Shown here: piece by piece, positions 62,219 to 64,000 of the stretch
How the letters are laid out: each line of letters starts with the position of its first letter
Numbering within the stretch: the first letter of the stretch is position 1
DNA from: Galbibacter orientalis DSM 19592
GTDB lineage: Bacteria; Bacteroidota; Bacteroidia; Flavobacteriales; Flavobacteriaceae
Assembly: GCF_000260115.1 (NCBI RefSeq)
Contig: NZ_JH651380.1
Location: 494,213 to 558,212, forward strand
Length of the DNA: 64,000 nucleotides
Direction of reading: 5' to 3'
The notes under the pieces: model-generated
What the model was told of the DNA's origin: nothing
The model's input: only the letters and a program-made list of their open reading frames with translations
Database searches by the model: none
Position numbers and translations under genes: made by a program

Positions 62219-63804
62219 ATGATAAATGTTTGGACATATTTGTGGGTTTTCATTGGGATGGGATGCATCGCATTTGTATTGATTCGGTATAGTAAATATG
62301 GCTTGTTTCTATCACTTATATTGATGAACCTTCTATGGATAGAAGGAAGTTATGGGCATGATATACAGATGATTTCTAAAAGTGTGATACATCTCTATTG
62401 CCCAATGTTGCTTATAAATGTAATCTTGTTTGGAATTTTGACAAAAGAGGGGAGTAGTGGTACTGATAGACGATTTAAAGCGATTTTAAAACTTCAATCT
62501 GGAAAACTAATATTGGAAAACATTCGCAGAGGCATATCCGTGATCGGCGCTGCTGGGAGTGGCAAGACAGCAAGTGTTACCTATGGGTTATTACAGCATT
62601 TTAAAAAGCATCAGTTTAGTGGAATCATCCATGATTACAAACATTTTGAAATTACGGAATTAGCTTATCCTTTATTAAAGGATTCAGGGATTGATTTTAA
62701 AGTGATTTGTTTAGACACCATATATTCCAAAGTGAATCCTATAGCGCCCCGATATTTACCCAATGAAGAAAGTGTGTATGAAGTATCGCGGGTTTTAGTT
62801 GAAAATCTATTGGAACAGACCTCTGATACGTATAAAGGAGCGAATCATTTTTTTAAAGATGCAGCGGAAGGCCTGATAAGCGGGCTTATTTGGAAGCTAA
62901 AAAGTACCTATCCTACCTATTGTACTTTACCCCATCTTATCATATTATATCAGTTATTAGATACAGAAAGTCTAGAGGCTTTTTTACAAACCAATCGCAT
63001 TGCTGCAGGAATGGCTGCTGCCTTTATACAAGGGATAGAATCGGAAAAACAAACGGCAGGGGTCAAGAGCACACTTTCCAATGCGCTAAAGAAAATTAGC
63101 AGTCAGCGACTCTTTATGGCTTTATCAGCCGATGAAACACCACTTCATTTAAACCGACTTCCAAAACCTACTGTTTTATCAGTGGTAAACAATCCACTTT
63201 ATGAGGCAGCCTATGCGCCCGTGATTGCAACCATTATGCATACGGCTGTAAAACAGATGTCAGTTAGAAATGCAGCACCCTCTTTTTTGTTAATGGAAGA
63301 AGCGCCGACCTTGCGACTGTTGAACATGCATCGAATACCAGCGACCCTTCGAAGTTTTGATATCGCCACCGTTTATGTGTTACAAGATAAAGTCCAGAAT
63401 GACATGATGTACGGGGACAAGGGAAGTAGAGCGATTCTTAGTAACCTATCCTATCAATTCTTTGGCAAGGCGAATGATCCCTTGACCGCAAAGTATTATG
63501 AACAGTTTTTTGAGATGATAAAAACAAAAACCAGGAGTGTTACTAAAAGTAGTTCGCTCAGCTTTGAAGCTAGAATTACCACAGGAGAACGAGAAATTGC
63601 TAAAAATAGAGCAAGTACGTTTTTAGTTTACGGCAAGGGGAATTTATCAGCTTTGCAGATGGAAAAGATCGAAAGATTCGCTTTCCAGTGCCTGAATTTG
63701 ATAAGGTCAAACCTTTACCAGAAAAAGTCTATACAGCTAAAGAACTAAAAGAAAATTATAAAAGGATATATAAGGAGGTGAAGGGGATATTTCAAGCTTC
63801 CTGA
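62219..63804 (+). CDS. mobC: MobC/TraG-type coupling ATPase, C-terminus frameshifted
   Basis: Type IV coupling protein: two N-terminal membrane segments (about 4-25, 28-70), Walker A GAAGSGKTASV near residue 111 and Walker B FLLMEEAP near residue 358. The frame as sequenced stops at 63748, but a one-base loss in the GGGG run at 63637-63640 explains this. In the next frame GEFISFADGKDRKIRFPVPE continues to a stop at 63804, which is the usual end for this family. So either a real frameshift or a homopolymer error; the last 50 residues are affected. Confidence 0.88.
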
Positions 63805-63946
63805 GATAGCATCCTCAAGATATTTAAAAAGCCTGTTTTCAATAACAATTGTCCAGTTTTTGATAAAAGCTAATCCAAAACCTGTATTAATTTTATTCAA
63901 AATAAATTATTTCCCCCTCAAACCAATTCATTTAAGTACATGAAAA

Positions 63947-64000
63947 ATGAAGGTAAGGAGAATTATATTATGGGGAATCTGTCTGCTGTATGTACTGTTA
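63947..64000 (+). CDS. Start of a secreted or membrane protein (runs off the window)
   Basis: ATG at 63947 followed by a basic start and a hydrophobic run (MKVRRIILWGICLLYVLL) typical of a signal peptide. Only 18 codons are visible. It follows the mobC gene by about 140 bases of AT-rich DNA without a clear gene. It may be a further transfer gene. Confidence 0.5.
   Translation, partial: MKVRRIILWGICLLYVLL

Overview
The window looks like a chromosomal or integrated-element region of a marine-type Flavobacteriaceae (Bacteroidota). The evidence is an AT-rich sequence, a SusC/SusD polysaccharide-utilisation operon, lipoprotein signal peptides of Bacteroidota type, BfmA/MobB-type mobilization genes, and protein families such as HYC_CC_PP, DUF3347, DUF5712 and haem-binding PF14376 that are common in this phylum. 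No rRNA, tRNA or CRISPR array was found.

Layout. (1) 1-8223: the end of a fructan operon on the + strand: sugar porter (partial), GH32 lipoprotein, SusC, SusD and PfkB fructokinase. (2) 8140-12012: first copy of a 3.8 kb mobile-element backbone (fructokinase tail, 57-aa ORF, histone H1-like protein, YegP-like protein, SSB, RadC, 65-aa protein, putative oriT, bfmA). Its bfmA is cut by an IS21-family element (12013-15879) that itself carries a nested IS4-family element (13730-15033). (3) 15880-16245: IS debris. (4) 16246-38918: a long, tightly packed minus-strand array. It holds a truncated MFS gene, a CPH-type metal P-ATPase, PRPP synthetase, AMP/thymidine phosphorylase, a beta-CASP nuclease, an ATP-cone nuclease, stress proteins, D-lactate dehydrogenase, phosphofructokinase, a symporter, class I aldolase, archaeal-type GAPDH, a permease, NDH-2, a lycopene-cyclase-domain protein and small copper proteins. 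(5) 39209-57260: plus-strand copper/silver efflux and detoxification genes: CusA, CusC and CusB types, a multicopper oxidase fused to a barrel-like tail, DUF3347/DUF302/DUF305/PepSY proteins, a CDF transporter, CopA and a copper chaperone. (6) 57340-61106: second copy of the 3.8 kb backbone, here followed by the MobB relaxase and MobC coupling protein, then a secreted-protein start that runs off the window.

How it fits together. The 49.2 kb between the starts of the two backbone copies (8140-57339) is bracketed by long direct repeats. It could therefore be lost or circularised as a unit by homologous recombination. Its cargo couples periplasmic and cytoplasmic copper handling with what looks like a nucleotide-ribose to lower-glycolysis route built from archaeal-type enzymes plus stress proteins. 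Two AraC regulators that carry an N-terminal HMA-like CxxC domain are the likely local metal-responsive regulators.

Things to treat with care. At least four frame disruptions (two in istA, one in the multicopper oxidase, one in mobC) are one- or two-base indels, three of them in or next to short homopolymers, so either real decay or assembly error is possible. The most unusual unexplained DNA is a run of four similar stem-loops at 49212-49557 and a hairpin-dense block present in both backbone copies (about 9440-9840 and 58640-59040).
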